A stretch of DNA of 64,000 nt from Bacillota bacterium. Lineage in GTDB: Bacteria > Bacillota > Clostridia > Acetivibrionales > DSM-1351. The DNA lies in NCBI GenBank assembly GCA_023443515.1, contig JAEZUC010000158.1, positions 1 through 64,000 on the forward strand, in the 5' to 3' direction. Shown piece by piece: positions 10,196 through 17,805 of the stretch. Numbering within the stretch: position 1 is the first letter of the stretch; every line of letters begins with the position of its first letter. The translations under genes and the position numbers were made by a program. Below the pieces are notes generated by a model. It did no database searches. It had not been told where the DNA came from and saw only the letters and a list, made by a program, of their open reading frames with translations.

Positions 10196-11125
10196 CTATA
10201 ATTTTTTACCCTCTGAAGTAGGAAGCATTTCTTCAAGATACTCGTTTATTAATTCAGCAGGTTTATGCCCCGGTCTTTCAAACCCAAGTATCATATTGCA
10301 GTGGGCATAACCTTTCACAATATACAGCCTTGCATCTTTTGCCCCTTTTTCAATCAGCTTGTCATGTAATTCTATGGAATTTGTTTTGGGAACAAGCCAG
10401 TCATCTCCTCCATGCAATATCAGACAAGGGGGTTCATTTCCGGTTATATGTGAAACAGGTGAACATTCAACTTTATTTTCTTCCCCTCCCAACATTGCAA
10501 TTATTGCCGCACTCAGCATAGGGGGCATGTAATTTTCCGGGAGGTTAAAATCATGAATACCACTCAAAGGTATCCAGCACTTAACCTTTTTAATATCTAT
10601 ATCATACTTTTTGTGCCATTTAGCTCCTGTAACAAGAAGAGCCGCCAAATGCCCTCCTGCCGAATGTCCTATTACACAAATTTGATTAGGGTTTCCGCCA
10701 TAATCATGTATGTTTTCCTGTACCCATTTGAGAGCTTTTGCACAATCTTCTATGATTGCAGGATGTGTCACATTAGGTGATAATCTATAGTTTATGGAAA
10801 CAACTGTGTATCCATTTTTTATCCAGTCATGTGCTACAAATCTTGTATTGCTTTTATCTTCATTTGTCCAACCGCCTCCATGTATGTAGAAAATAACAGG
10901 CCGTTTCTTTTTTTCTGCAGTTTTTAAATGGTGAATGTCAAGTCTTTGCAGCGGGTCTTCACTGTAGGGCCTCGCAAAGTAGTCTTCACGATTTGGATCT
11001 GGTGTGGCATAAAGAAACGGATACTCTAGTCCACATTGTCCGTAAAACGCCCAATCCTTTTCCAGAATTGTGTTTAACGGTTCCTCTGAATCTACAAACT
11101 GCCTATAATCAGTCTCATAATTCAT
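10196..11125 (-). CDS. Alpha/beta hydrolase (HSL/BD-FAE-like esterase)
   Basis: 309 residues from the ATG at 11125, chosen because CGGAGG sits 9 nt upstream; an earlier in-frame start lacks a site. The oxyanion-hole motif HGGGW (about residue 83) and nucleophile elbow GHSAGG (about 153) are present, with a C-terminal Asp in HGGDDWLVP and His in YAHCNM completing the triad. This matches carboxylesterase/lipase enzymes of the HSL family, including small-molecule esterases of plant-biomass degraders. There is no signal peptide, so it should be cytoplasmic. It stands alone between two hairpin-bounded regions. Substrate cannot be told from the sequence. Confidence 0.85.
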   Translation of the reverse strand: MNYETDYRQFVDSEEPLNTILEKDWAFYGQCGLEYPFLYATPDPNREDYFARPYSEDPLQRLDIHHLKTAEKKKRPVIFYIHGGGWTNEDKSNTRFVAHDWIKNGYTVVSINYRLSPNVTHPAIIEDCAKALKWVQENIHDYGGNPNQICVIGHSAGGHLAALLVTGAKWHKKYDIDIKKVKCWIPLSGIHDFNLPENYMPPMLSAAIIAMLGGEENKVECSPVSHITGNEPPCLILHGGDDWLVPKTNSIELHDKLIEKGAKDARLYIVKGYAHCNMILGFERPGHKPAELINEYLEEMLPTSEGKKL

Positions 11126-11173
11126 AATTCTCTGCCTCCGTATTTTGTTTATGACATTGATTTCTAGTTTCAA

Positions 11174-11190
11174 TTTGTAGATTCTACAAA
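11174..11190. promoter_or_regulatory. Short perfect palindrome upstream of the esterase gene (possible operator)
   Basis: TTTGTAGA-T-TCTACAAA, 17 nt, 48 nt upstream of the esterase start codon in an AT-rich region where its promoter would lie. Operator function is inference only. Confidence 0.35.
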
Positions 11191-11245
11191 ATATTTACAA
11201 ATTCCTCCTATTTGTACAATATTTTTATAAAATAACATCAAATTT

Positions 11246-12040
11246 CTATACTTTCAAATCTCTGTTTTTATAAAATAAATAAGTCGAGCTCACCAAAATT
11301 CCAACAAGTACAATACACAAAACTACTATTGTGACGTCAATACCCTTACCCTCAACCATATCCTTGTAGCTGAAATATTTAAAAGGCGAAAAAACATTAA
11401 TTATATTCACTTTATCTGTCAAATCAGTAATCTTGGCCACAATAAATGTTCCCATCAGTATTCCTGTTGCTACTGACCCTGAAGCTTTTGGTTTTTTCAT
11501 TGCAGAAGCAAGAGCTAGACCTATGGATAAAAATACAAGCTGAATAATAAACATACTCACAAAAAATACTGCAATATTCCCAGTAATGTCCTCTCCCTTG
11601 TTATAAACATTAACCATCATTAATGATGAAACAAAGCTTATGAGGTTGACAATAACCACATTTACCAAAGCCACAAAAAACTTTGAAGTAATTACCTTTG
11701 TACGGGATACAGGTTTCACCATCAAAAATTCCGTGGTTTTATCCCTTTCTTCTTTTGCAATTATTCCGCTTCCAAGAAGTACGGCATGTATAGCCACTGC
11801 AAGCTCAATATATACAAACATCATTCCAAAAAATCCTCCGATAGTTGTTACATCGAAAGAACTCATTCCTAAAAGTGCCTTCAAGGAATACGGCATTTTT
11901 TCAAAAACATCACTCCCTCCCCCTCCCGAGGAGTAAGCTGTATATTTTCCCATACCGCTAAGTATCAATAAAAACATGCAGACACTCCATATAATCAAGG
12001 CTTTTCTGTTTGCCTTCAGTTCTCTTAAAAAAATATTCAT
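11246..12040 (-). CDS. ABC-2 type transporter permease (second of pair)
   Basis: 264 residues with about six hydrophobic segments. The N-terminal MNIFLRELKANRKALIIW pattern and EERDKTTEFLMVKPVSRTKVITSKF loop are typical of ABC-2 permeases. It is the last gene of a four-gene minus-strand operon (TetR repressor, ATPase, two homologous permeases) and resembles its neighbour across its length, which suggests a tandem duplication forming a heterodimeric membrane channel. Such exporters usually remove antibiotics, peptides or lipophilic compounds; the substrate is not evident. Confidence 0.88.
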   Translation of the reverse strand: MNIFLRELKANRKALIIWSVCMFLLILSGMGKYTAYSSGGGGSDVFEKMPYSLKALLGMSSFDVTTIGGFFGMMFVYIELAVAIHAVLLGSGIIAKEERDKTTEFLMVKPVSRTKVITSKFFVALVNVVIVNLISFVSSLMMVNVYNKGEDITGNIAVFFVSMFIIQLVFLSIGLALASAMKKPKASGSVATGILMGTFIVAKITDLTDKVNIINVFSPFKYFSYKDMVEGKGIDVTIVVLCIVLVGILVSSTYLFYKNRDLKV

Positions 12041-12070
12041 AATAAAGCCTCCCTATAGCTAATCTGGTTG

Positions 12071-12853
12071 TTAACTAACAGCATGGATATCCTTCTTAAT
12101 ATAAATGATATAGCTTGTAATAATGGCTGTAACTACTATTACAGCAGCCGTAACAAGGTATGAAGCTTCATACCCTGCATTTTTAATGATATAAGTTATA
12201 TCAAAATATTTGAAAGGAGAAAAGTATCGTGTAGAAATCAGAGCTCCTACCATATAAAACCCAAAAACCACTCCAAGAGATATTGGAAGAACAGATTTCA
12301 GTTTTTTGAAAAATACTGATACAACCATGCCAATAGCCATAAAAATAATCTGTAGGAAAAATAATGTCAGGTTTATCATAAGGAACAGCTTATTACTGTA
12401 GTCTTCCGTCTTAACAGCGTTTACTATCAGGAGTGTTGGAACATAAAATCCAATATTAGTAACAATTATAGTCATTAATGCAGCCAACAGCTTTGCACTT
12501 ACTATTGACTTGCGGGAGACAGGCTTAACCAGCAGGAAATCTGCCGTACGCTCTCTGGACTCTCTTGAAAGTATTGAAATACCAAGATTCATACCCTGAA
12601 TAGCACCACAAAGTGTAATAAACGAAAATACCATGGAATAAAAGCCCAATATGGACGCAATAATATCAAGATTTATTCCAAGCATATCCCTTATTTCAGG
12701 ATTATAATTGGCAAGAAGTTTTTTAAATCCTTCGGCATCAGCAGCTACGCTGGGATATATGCAAAGAAAGAGTGCTGACAAAGCTATCAGGCTGATTGTC
12801 CATATAGCTGCTGTCCTTCTCATGGCTTTAAGCTCATGCAGAAATATATTCAT
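12071..12853 (-). CDS. ABC-2 type transporter permease (first of pair)
   Basis: 260 residues. The ATG at 12853 has AAAGGAGG at 10-nt spacing; a TTG nine bases upstream lies almost on top of that site and is rejected. About six membrane segments are present, with the same N-terminal MNIFLHELKAMRRTAAIW signature and the ESRERTADFLLVKPVSRKSIVSAK loop shared with the next gene. It begins 5 nt after the ATPase stop, so translation is likely coupled. It is predicted to form the channel with the following permease. Confidence 0.88.
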   Translation of the reverse strand: MNIFLHELKAMRRTAAIWTISLIALSALFLCIYPSVAADAEGFKKLLANYNPEIRDMLGINLDIIASILGFYSMVFSFITLCGAIQGMNLGISILSRESRERTADFLLVKPVSRKSIVSAKLLAALMTIIVTNIGFYVPTLLIVNAVKTEDYSNKLFLMINLTLFFLQIIFMAIGMVVSVFFKKLKSVLPISLGVVFGFYMVGALISTRYFSPFKYFDITYIIKNAGYEASYLVTAAVIVVTAIITSYIIYIKKDIHAVS

Positions 12854-12858
12854 ATAAA

Positions 12859-13740
12859 TCAATCCTCCTTTACATAGTAATGCATAAAGATTTCCTCAAG
12901 GTCAGGTTCTTCGATTGAGATATTTCTAAGGTCAATATCAGCTATCTTCCCCATAATCAGGTTAATATTTCCTTTAAAAATAAAATTAATACTTTTACCT
13001 TTACTTTCTAATTTGCTGACACCCTTTATATCAAATATATCCTTAGAAATAATAGCTTTAGTTTCAATGCTAATCTTCTTATAACTGTTTTCCTGAAGTG
13101 TACTCATCTTTTCAAGCTTTATAAGCTTACCGTCCTTTATGAAAGCCACTCTGCTACACATTTTCTGAACCTCACTTAAGATATGCGAGGAAAAAAATAC
13201 TGTAGCTCCCTTACGGTTTTCCTCTGCAATAAGTTCAAAGAATTTCTGCTGCATGAGAGGGTCAAGTCCACTGGTAGGTTCATCAAGAATAATCAGCTTT
13301 GGTTCGTGAAGGAGTCCTTGCACAATACCCACCTTTTTCTTATTTCCAAAGGAAAGGTCTTCTATTTTCTTTTTCAGATCCAGATCCATTACCTCTGCAA
13401 GTTCTTTAATTCTAGCGGTACAGTCCTTTTTATAAAAGCTGGCGGAATATTTCAAGAGGTCAATTACCCGCATATTGTCATAGTAAAAAACCTCTGAAGG
13501 AAGATAACCCAGTTCCTTTCTCACCTCAGGATGTTCAGTGCAGCTTTTGCCGAATATAGTTGCGCTGCCCTCTGATGGATAAATAAGGCCAAGGAGCGTT
13601 CTGATAGTAGTTGACTTGCCTGCTCCGTTGGGACCGATAAACCCGAAAATTTCTCCCTCTTCTACGCTCAGACTTATATTGTTTATACCTCTTGCTTTGC
13701 CATAACTTTTAGTAAGATTCTTAATTTCAATGACACTCAT
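12859..13740 (-). CDS. ABC transporter ATP-binding protein of the TetR-controlled exporter
   Basis: 293 residues. Walker A is GPNGAGKST (about 36-44), Walker B is LIILDEPTSGLDP, and the signature is LSFGNKKKVG, a slightly degenerate LSGGQ as often seen in ABC-2 exporter ATPases. The H-loop His is in FSSHILSEV. The C-terminal 80 residues form the accessory domain common in this class (IEEPDLEEIFMHYY). The start overlaps the TetR gene end by 4 nt, so the two are translationally coupled. Confidence 0.92.
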   Translation of the reverse strand: MSVIEIKNLTKSYGKARGINNISLSVEEGEIFGFIGPNGAGKSTTIRTLLGLIYPSEGSATIFGKSCTEHPEVRKELGYLPSEVFYYDNMRVIDLLKYSASFYKKDCTARIKELAEVMDLDLKKKIEDLSFGNKKKVGIVQGLLHEPKLIILDEPTSGLDPLMQQKFFELIAEENRKGATVFFSSHILSEVQKMCSRVAFIKDGKLIKLEKMSTLQENSYKKISIETKAIISKDIFDIKGVSKLESKGKSINFIFKGNINLIMGKIADIDLRNISIEEPDLEEIFMHYYVKED

Positions 13741-14348
13741 AAATACTCCTCCTTATAAAAATTGTCCCTGAGCAAATCCATACATTCATAAAATTCCTTT
13801 AACATAACATCTAAATCCATTGTAGAAACAGACAATTGGCTAGTGTATCCCTCAGCCATCCATATAAGCATTTTCAACACCAACTTGGGATCAATACCTT
13901 CTTTAAATTTTGAAGTATCCATTCCTTCAAAAGCGATTTTATCTCTGTAATCATCTCCAATTGCAAGCAGAGATGTAATATCTGACTTTACTTCCGGGTC
14001 GGACTCAAAATATGCACCTATTAGAAAGGCGGGAATATCAGTATGTTTCCTCATTACTGAAGCTTTAAGTTCGGAGGATTGTTTGATTCTTTCAAAGAAA
14101 TCAGTAGTGGTGAAATCAAAACCATTATTTAATTCATTAATAATTATGTCAGTGCACATTTTTACCAAGTATAGGTACAAGTCTTTTTTTGTTCCAAAAT
14201 AATGAAACACCATAGCTTTTGAAATATCAGCAGCTTTGGCTATATCACTCACTGAGGTTTTCTTGTAGCCATTTGCACCAAATGATTTTAGAGCCGCATC
14301 AACAATTCTTTTTCTTTTCTCTTCAGGTAAATTAAAAAACTTATCCAA
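13737..14348 (-). CDS. TetR-family transcriptional repressor of the exporter operon
   Basis: About 203 residues. The start is assigned to the TTG at 14348 because GAGG lies 8 nt upstream; a GTG at 14357 overlaps that same site. The N-terminal helix-turn-helix is clear (RIVDAALKSFGANGYKKTSVSDIAKAADISKAMVFHYFGTKKDLY split by the usual turn), and the C-terminal ligand-binding region is helical and variable. Two copies of an ACCGAWTCGGT palindrome in its own promoter support autoregulation. It heads the operon with the ABC exporter, the standard arrangement for a drug-inducible efflux system. Confidence 0.9.
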   Translation of the reverse strand: MDKFFNLPEEKRKRIVDAALKSFGANGYKKTSVSDIAKAADISKAMVFHYFGTKKDLYLYLVKMCTDIIINELNNGFDFTTTDFFERIKQSSELKASVMRKHTDIPAFLIGAYFESDPEVKSDITSLLAIGDDYRDKIAFEGMDTSKFKEGIDPKLVLKMLIWMAEGYTSQLSVSTMDLDVMLKEFYECMDLLRDNFYKEEYL

Positions 14349-14367
14349 AAATATCACCTCAAAAATT

Positions 14368-14419
14368 TATCAACCGAATCGGTTGATAATAGAATATCAC
14401 CATAAACCGATTCGGTCAA
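14368..14419 (-). promoter_or_regulatory. TetR operon promoter with two palindromic operators
   Basis: On the minus strand -35 TTGACC (14414-14419) and -10 TATTCT (14391-14396) are separated by 17 nt. Operator 1 is the 21-nt palindrome TATCAACCGAATCGGTTGATA (14368-14388), immediately downstream of the -10. Operator 2, ACCGATTCGGT (14406-14416), overlaps the -35. Their centres are 33 nt apart, about three helical turns, suiting binding on one face of the DNA. The sequences are seen directly; occupancy by the adjacent TetR protein is inferred. Confidence 0.75.
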
Positions 14420-14448
14420 TACATTTATTCAATAAATTTATTAATAAA

Positions 14449-14516
14449 AAAAAGCATAACAGCCGTACTATACGAGGCCTTACAGACTACTCGTTTTACG
14501 GTTGTTATGCTTTTAG
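14449..14516. terminator. Hairpin terminator downstream of the dockerin esterase
   Basis: AAAAGCATAACAGCCGTA pairs with TACGGTTGTTATGCTTTT around a 30-nt loop, with T-runs on both sides in the respective directions. It separates the esterase gene from the TetR promoter. Confidence 0.75.
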
Positions 14517-14537
14517 ATTTCTTTATTTAGATGTAAA

Positions 14538-15848
14538 TTACCATCCTAAATCAGTTTTTATAGTTGCAGCAAGCTGATTTGCCATCAGCTCATGAGTTTT
14601 AACGCTAGGATGCCAATCCTCTCCATAGCCGTTTGATTCAACCTGTCCAGGAAATTCTATGAAATGAACTTTTGAATCCCCTGAAGTTTTTTTCTGGTCA
14701 ACAACACTAGTTATGGCATCCTTGCACTTTGCAAGCTGATCCCATGACAGCATTGGCCCTACTGCACAATAGATATGAGCATCCGGATACTGTCCTCTTA
14801 TTTTTGTTACAAAGTTTGCATATGCCGTTGCGAAAGTTGTTTTTTCAATAGAACCTGTACTAAAGTCATTTGTACCCAAATTGATTACAACCACCTGCGG
14901 AGTCCATTTACTTGTATCCCAAGTGAGGGTTGTATTATAAGGTAGTACTCGGGAATAAACCGCAGGCATCAAGTCATTCAAATCCCCGCCATAGTTTTGT
15001 ACCAATCCTTTTCCTGACCAGCAGACAGTTACCGGGTCAGCATTCAGAAGTCTGGCAGTTATTGCCCCATACGCCATATATGCATTTTCATTTTTGTTGG
15101 TAAACGACTGATACTGACTTGTTCCTTCGTTACCGTATCCGCAGGTAATAGAATCACCTATAAATTCTATCCTTCTTGTTGAAGGTGAAGGAGCAGGTAG
15201 CAAGCCACCTCCGGTAACGTTAAACCCTAAAAATTGCGTTTCACCGATCCAAGCTTCGGTTCTTCTGACCAGTTCAATACTGTGAACACCATCCTCCAAA
15301 CCGGTAGCAAGAGTAATCGCAGAAGAAGACCCGGCAGGTACGTTAACCGGTGTTTTTACAACGCCGTCGATTATAACATTAAACCAGTTGTCCCCTGATG
15401 ATTTAATAGTTGCACTAATTGCGGTTCCGGTAAAGCTCGCCTTTATAGTTGAAGTACTCCATGCAAACTTAGGGCCTGCAGAATCGCTGGTGTCAAATCT
15501 TCCGACTAAAAGTACCCCCGGTTTTTCAGGTGTAGAATTAATTGGAAGGGTCTTAACTATACCCAGCAGATATTGTTTCAAAATAGCAAAATCCATTGCA
15601 TCCAATGCACTGTCGCCATTTAAATCCATATAATAGTAGTAGGTAGTACTTTGATCCATAAGATATTGCTTTAATTTCATAAAATCCAGAGCGTCCACAT
15701 TTCTGTCATCGTTGAAGTCACCATACACTCCGGGTGGCTCAAGTGCAGAAACGTTAGTGCTTCCTACGGAAGCTAGAAATAATACAAAAAGCATTGAAAA
15801 TACAATAAGAAGTGCCCCTGATTTTCTTGTCATTTTAATTTTTGTCAT
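14538..15848 (-). CDS. Cellulosomal SGNH esterase (CE2-like) with N-terminal dockerin
   Basis: 436 residues, starting at an ATG with AGGAG 8 nt upstream. A signal peptide (about 1-36) is followed by a type I dockerin (about 42-95) made of two calcium-binding repeats, GDFNDDRNVDALDF and MDLNGDSALDAMDF, in the style of mesophilic clostridial cellulosomes. Residues about 110-220 form a jelly-roll-like domain, and the rest is an SGNH/GDSL hydrolase with catalytic Ser in FIGDSITCG (about 234), the NLGTNDF block and His in DWHPS (about 413). The two-domain layout is that of carbohydrate esterase family 2, which deacetylates plant polysaccharides. The dockerin lies at the N-terminus, whereas most cellulosomal enzymes carry it at the C-terminus. 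It should be exported and docked on a scaffoldin. Confidence 0.9.
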   Translation of the reverse strand: MTKIKMTRKSGALLIVFSMLFVLFLASVGSTNVSALEPPGVYGDFNDDRNVDALDFMKLKQYLMDQSTTYYYYMDLNGDSALDAMDFAILKQYLLGIVKTLPINSTPEKPGVLLVGRFDTSDSAGPKFAWSTSTIKASFTGTAISATIKSSGDNWFNVIIDGVVKTPVNVPAGSSSAITLATGLEDGVHSIELVRRTEAWIGETQFLGFNVTGGGLLPAPSPSTRRIEFIGDSITCGYGNEGTSQYQSFTNKNENAYMAYGAITARLLNADPVTVCWSGKGLVQNYGGDLNDLMPAVYSRVLPYNTTLTWDTSKWTPQVVVINLGTNDFSTGSIEKTTFATAYANFVTKIRGQYPDAHIYCAVGPMLSWDQLAKCKDAITSVVDQKKTSGDSKVHFIEFPGQVESNGYGEDWHPSVKTHELMANQLAATIKTDLGW

Positions 15849-16198
15849 AACTAAAACTCCTATATTCTTTATTTTTAAAATTAGCGTAAAACTTTAATTT
15901 TGAAATATATATTTCGCCGCATCCCCCCTCTATAAATAAAGTCAGGAAACACCGGTAGAATACAGGAATAATGCAATGTAATTTCAGAAGTGAATAAAAA
16001 ATATTAATGTATGATAAGTAGTAAGTTAACATAATAAATAATAGAACAAAACCGGTAGTTTAAGCTTATTGTAAATTCCCACCTCCTAAATTAAAACGAA
16101 ATTTATTTTCATAGAATACTGTAATATTTATCTATATTAATTTCAATATATAAATTTGTACACTTTTAGTTGTAATAAAAATATTCACCTCATAAATA
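15849..16198. other. AT-rich intergenic region without a recognisable gene
   Basis: About 350 nt upstream of the dockerin esterase. Only very short open frames are seen, none with a ribosome site or recognisable motif. The esterase promoter presumably lies here. Confidence 0.6.
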
Positions 16199-16294
16199 TT
16201 ACAAATTACGAGTGAACAGCTTTATAATAAGTTCCTTGATATCAATTTTACCTTTATAAACGCTAACAACCTTTTTCGTTTTTGACTTTGCCAT
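16199..16294 (-). CDS. Possible 31-residue basic peptide
   Basis: The frame begins MAKSKTKKVVSVYKGKID and ends in an amphipathic stretch KELIIKLFTRNL. A plausible ribosome site (GAGGTG) precedes the ATG, and the composition (lysine-rich, no signal sequence) looks like a real short protein, not random AT-rich translation. It stands alone between the dockerin esterase and the formyl-THF cyclo-ligase terminator. I do not recognise a family, and conservation elsewhere would be needed to call it a gene. Confidence 0.4.
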   Translation of the reverse strand: MAKSKTKKVVSVYKGKIDIKELIIKLFTRNL

Positions 16295-16370
16295 AATAAA
16301 TACACCTCTAACCCCGTTAGAAATACTAGTATATTTATATTCAATTAAAACTAATTTAAAATTTGTCCTT

Positions 16371-16437
16371 CAAAAATCAAAAAGCACAACAGTCAGAAGT
16401 AACCCGGAAACAGTTAAAAATTGAGTGTTGTGCCTTG
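16371..16437 (-). terminator. Terminator downstream of 5-formyl-THF cyclo-ligase
   Basis: AAGCACAAC pairs with GTTGTGCCTT (one bulge) around a roughly 34-nt loop. Read on the minus strand the stem is followed by a T-rich tract. Confidence 0.6.
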
Positions 16438-16456
16438 CATTTTCAATAACTGATAT

Positions 16457-17005
16457 TTAGATAATTCTTTGTTCTGTAACTATGATATCCATAGGAATAT
16501 CATGTTCATCGCAGGGTATCTCATCCATTATCTGAAAATCAAAAGCAATACCTACCTTAAAACAGTTGTCTGATATTAATTGCAGAAACCTGTCATAATA
16601 CCCGGCACCATATCCCATACGGTTTCTATGTAAATCAAAAGCACATCCCGGGACAATCACAACATCGATTAAATCGGGGTTTACTACGTTCTTTTGTCCC
16701 GTAGTCGGTTCCAATACCCCGTAGGTTCCCGTCTCAAGTTCTTCAAGACTGCTGATTTTTACCGCCTCCATGAATTTTCCCTTACCTTTTATAACACGTG
16801 GAACACACACCTGTTTACCTTGTAAAAGCCAGGCATTAATAATATCATGAGTAAAAACCTCGCTCCCAAAGCTTACATAACACATCAAGGTTTCTGCACC
16901 CTTTACAAAATCCAGTTCGTTTAGCTTTCGGTCAATAATTTGAGACTTACTGTGTAAATTTTCTAAACTGATATTATTTCTAAAGGAAATATATTTCTTT
17001 CTCAT
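16457..17005 (-). CDS. 5-formyltetrahydrofolate cyclo-ligase
   Basis: 182 residues, normal for the family. The enzyme uses ATP to convert 5-formyl-THF (folinate) to 5,10-methenyl-THF and so returns a stored folate to the one-carbon pool. The C-terminal signature RMGYGAGYYDRF (about 131-142) forms the nucleotide/folate site, with VPGCAFD just before it and the basic N-terminal RKKYISFRNNIS motif also present. It is followed by its own terminator and preceded closely (20 nt) by a small membrane-protein gene. Cytoplasmic. Confidence 0.92.
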   Translation of the reverse strand: MRKKYISFRNNISLENLHSKSQIIDRKLNELDFVKGAETLMCYVSFGSEVFTHDIINAWLLQGKQVCVPRVIKGKGKFMEAVKISSLEELETGTYGVLEPTTGQKNVVNPDLIDVVIVPGCAFDLHRNRMGYGAGYYDRFLQLISDNCFKVGIAFDFQIMDEIPCDEHDIPMDIIVTEQRII

Positions 17006-17025
17006 TTCATTTTTTATTATATATA

Positions 17026-17337
17026 TTACAGCTTTCCCTCCTTAAAAAGAAACCACAAAAAAGCCAGTATAGAAAAAGTAATAATAGAAATAGCTATTAA
17101 TACGGATCCAAAAGACCTTTTATCTTTTGCTTCATCAGATAGAAACACCAATCCCGCAATCAAACCGATAATCTGACCTATCCCCGGAATCAGTACGGTC
17201 AGGAAGGTTAATACGCCCTTTGTCCAATTACTGATAGCCTTACTGTTTATGTAATTGAGATTCCCCAGTAACATTTCCCGTTCGACACTGGTTACCTCAC
17301 TATCAAAAACATTGTTATTGCTGTATTCCTGATTCAT
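17026..17337 (-). CDS. Small membrane protein of unknown function
   Basis: 103 residues with GGAGG 9 nt before the ATG. A polar N-terminal 40 residues is followed by two transmembrane segments (about 43-68, FLTVLIPGIGQIIGLIAGLVF, and about 76-98) separated by a short charged loop (SDEAKDKRSFG). The PGxGQ hairpin resembles small TM2/SHOCT-like membrane proteins, but I cannot place it. It lies directly upstream of the formyl-THF cyclo-ligase gene. An inverted repeat, TTATGTTA-N6-TAACATAA (17359-17380), lies in its promoter region. Confidence 0.65.
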   Translation of the reverse strand: MNQEYSNNNVFDSEVTSVEREMLLGNLNYINSKAISNWTKGVLTFLTVLIPGIGQIIGLIAGLVFLSDEAKDKRSFGSVLIAISIITFSILAFLWFLFKEGKL

Positions 17338-17414
17338 CTGAATTAACCTCCAAACCTATTATGTTAATATTATAACATAATTTAACAACTACGAAATGAG
17401 ACCTTCTTATCATT

Positions 17415-17705
17415 TTATACAGGAACATAATACATTTCAAATAGTCCCCTTACAACATCTTCATAGTTTGAGTTTGTTATTCGATATAAGTACCCGTTTT
17501 CCATATGTAAATACATAGCTAAATCATACTTGTCGTTGTTGTCCATTAACGCACAAATCATGTCTACTGAATCCAACGGCTTGCAAAAGTCTTTTGCCCA
17601 TCTACGCAGTGAACAATCTACCTCCGTGTTTTTCTCATAAAAGCTGTCTAAAAACCTATTTAATTCCCCATGTTTGGTTGTCCACAAACTGATTGTAATT
17701 GCCAT
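17415..17705 (-). CDS. Conserved-looking hypothetical protein, 96 residues
   Basis: The start is set at the ATG at 17705, which has GGGGGA upstream; a longer frame to 17798 is less well supported. The sequence (MAITISLWTTKHGELNRFL, LRRWAKDFCKPLDSVDMICAL, ENGYLYRITNSNYEDVVRGLFEMYY) has a globular, charged composition with no membrane segment or signal peptide. I do not recognise it. It sits alone between the membrane-protein gene and the deaminase gene. Confidence 0.55.
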   Translation of the reverse strand: MAITISLWTTKHGELNRFLDSFYEKNTEVDCSLRRWAKDFCKPLDSVDMICALMDNNDKYDLAMYLHMENGYLYRITNSNYEDVVRGLFEMYYVPV

Positions 17706-17805
17706 GACTATTCCCCCATAAAAAAATCTGAAGTGCCCAACAATATATATTTGACATTTATCCGGAATAACCTTTATGTAAATTGTGTTAAAAAACAAGG
17801 AAAAT

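Noticed and set aside
15835..16032. 65-residue open frame upstream of the dockerin esterase
   Set aside because: No ribosome site, Tyr/Phe/Cys-rich AT translation, and it overlaps the esterase start region.
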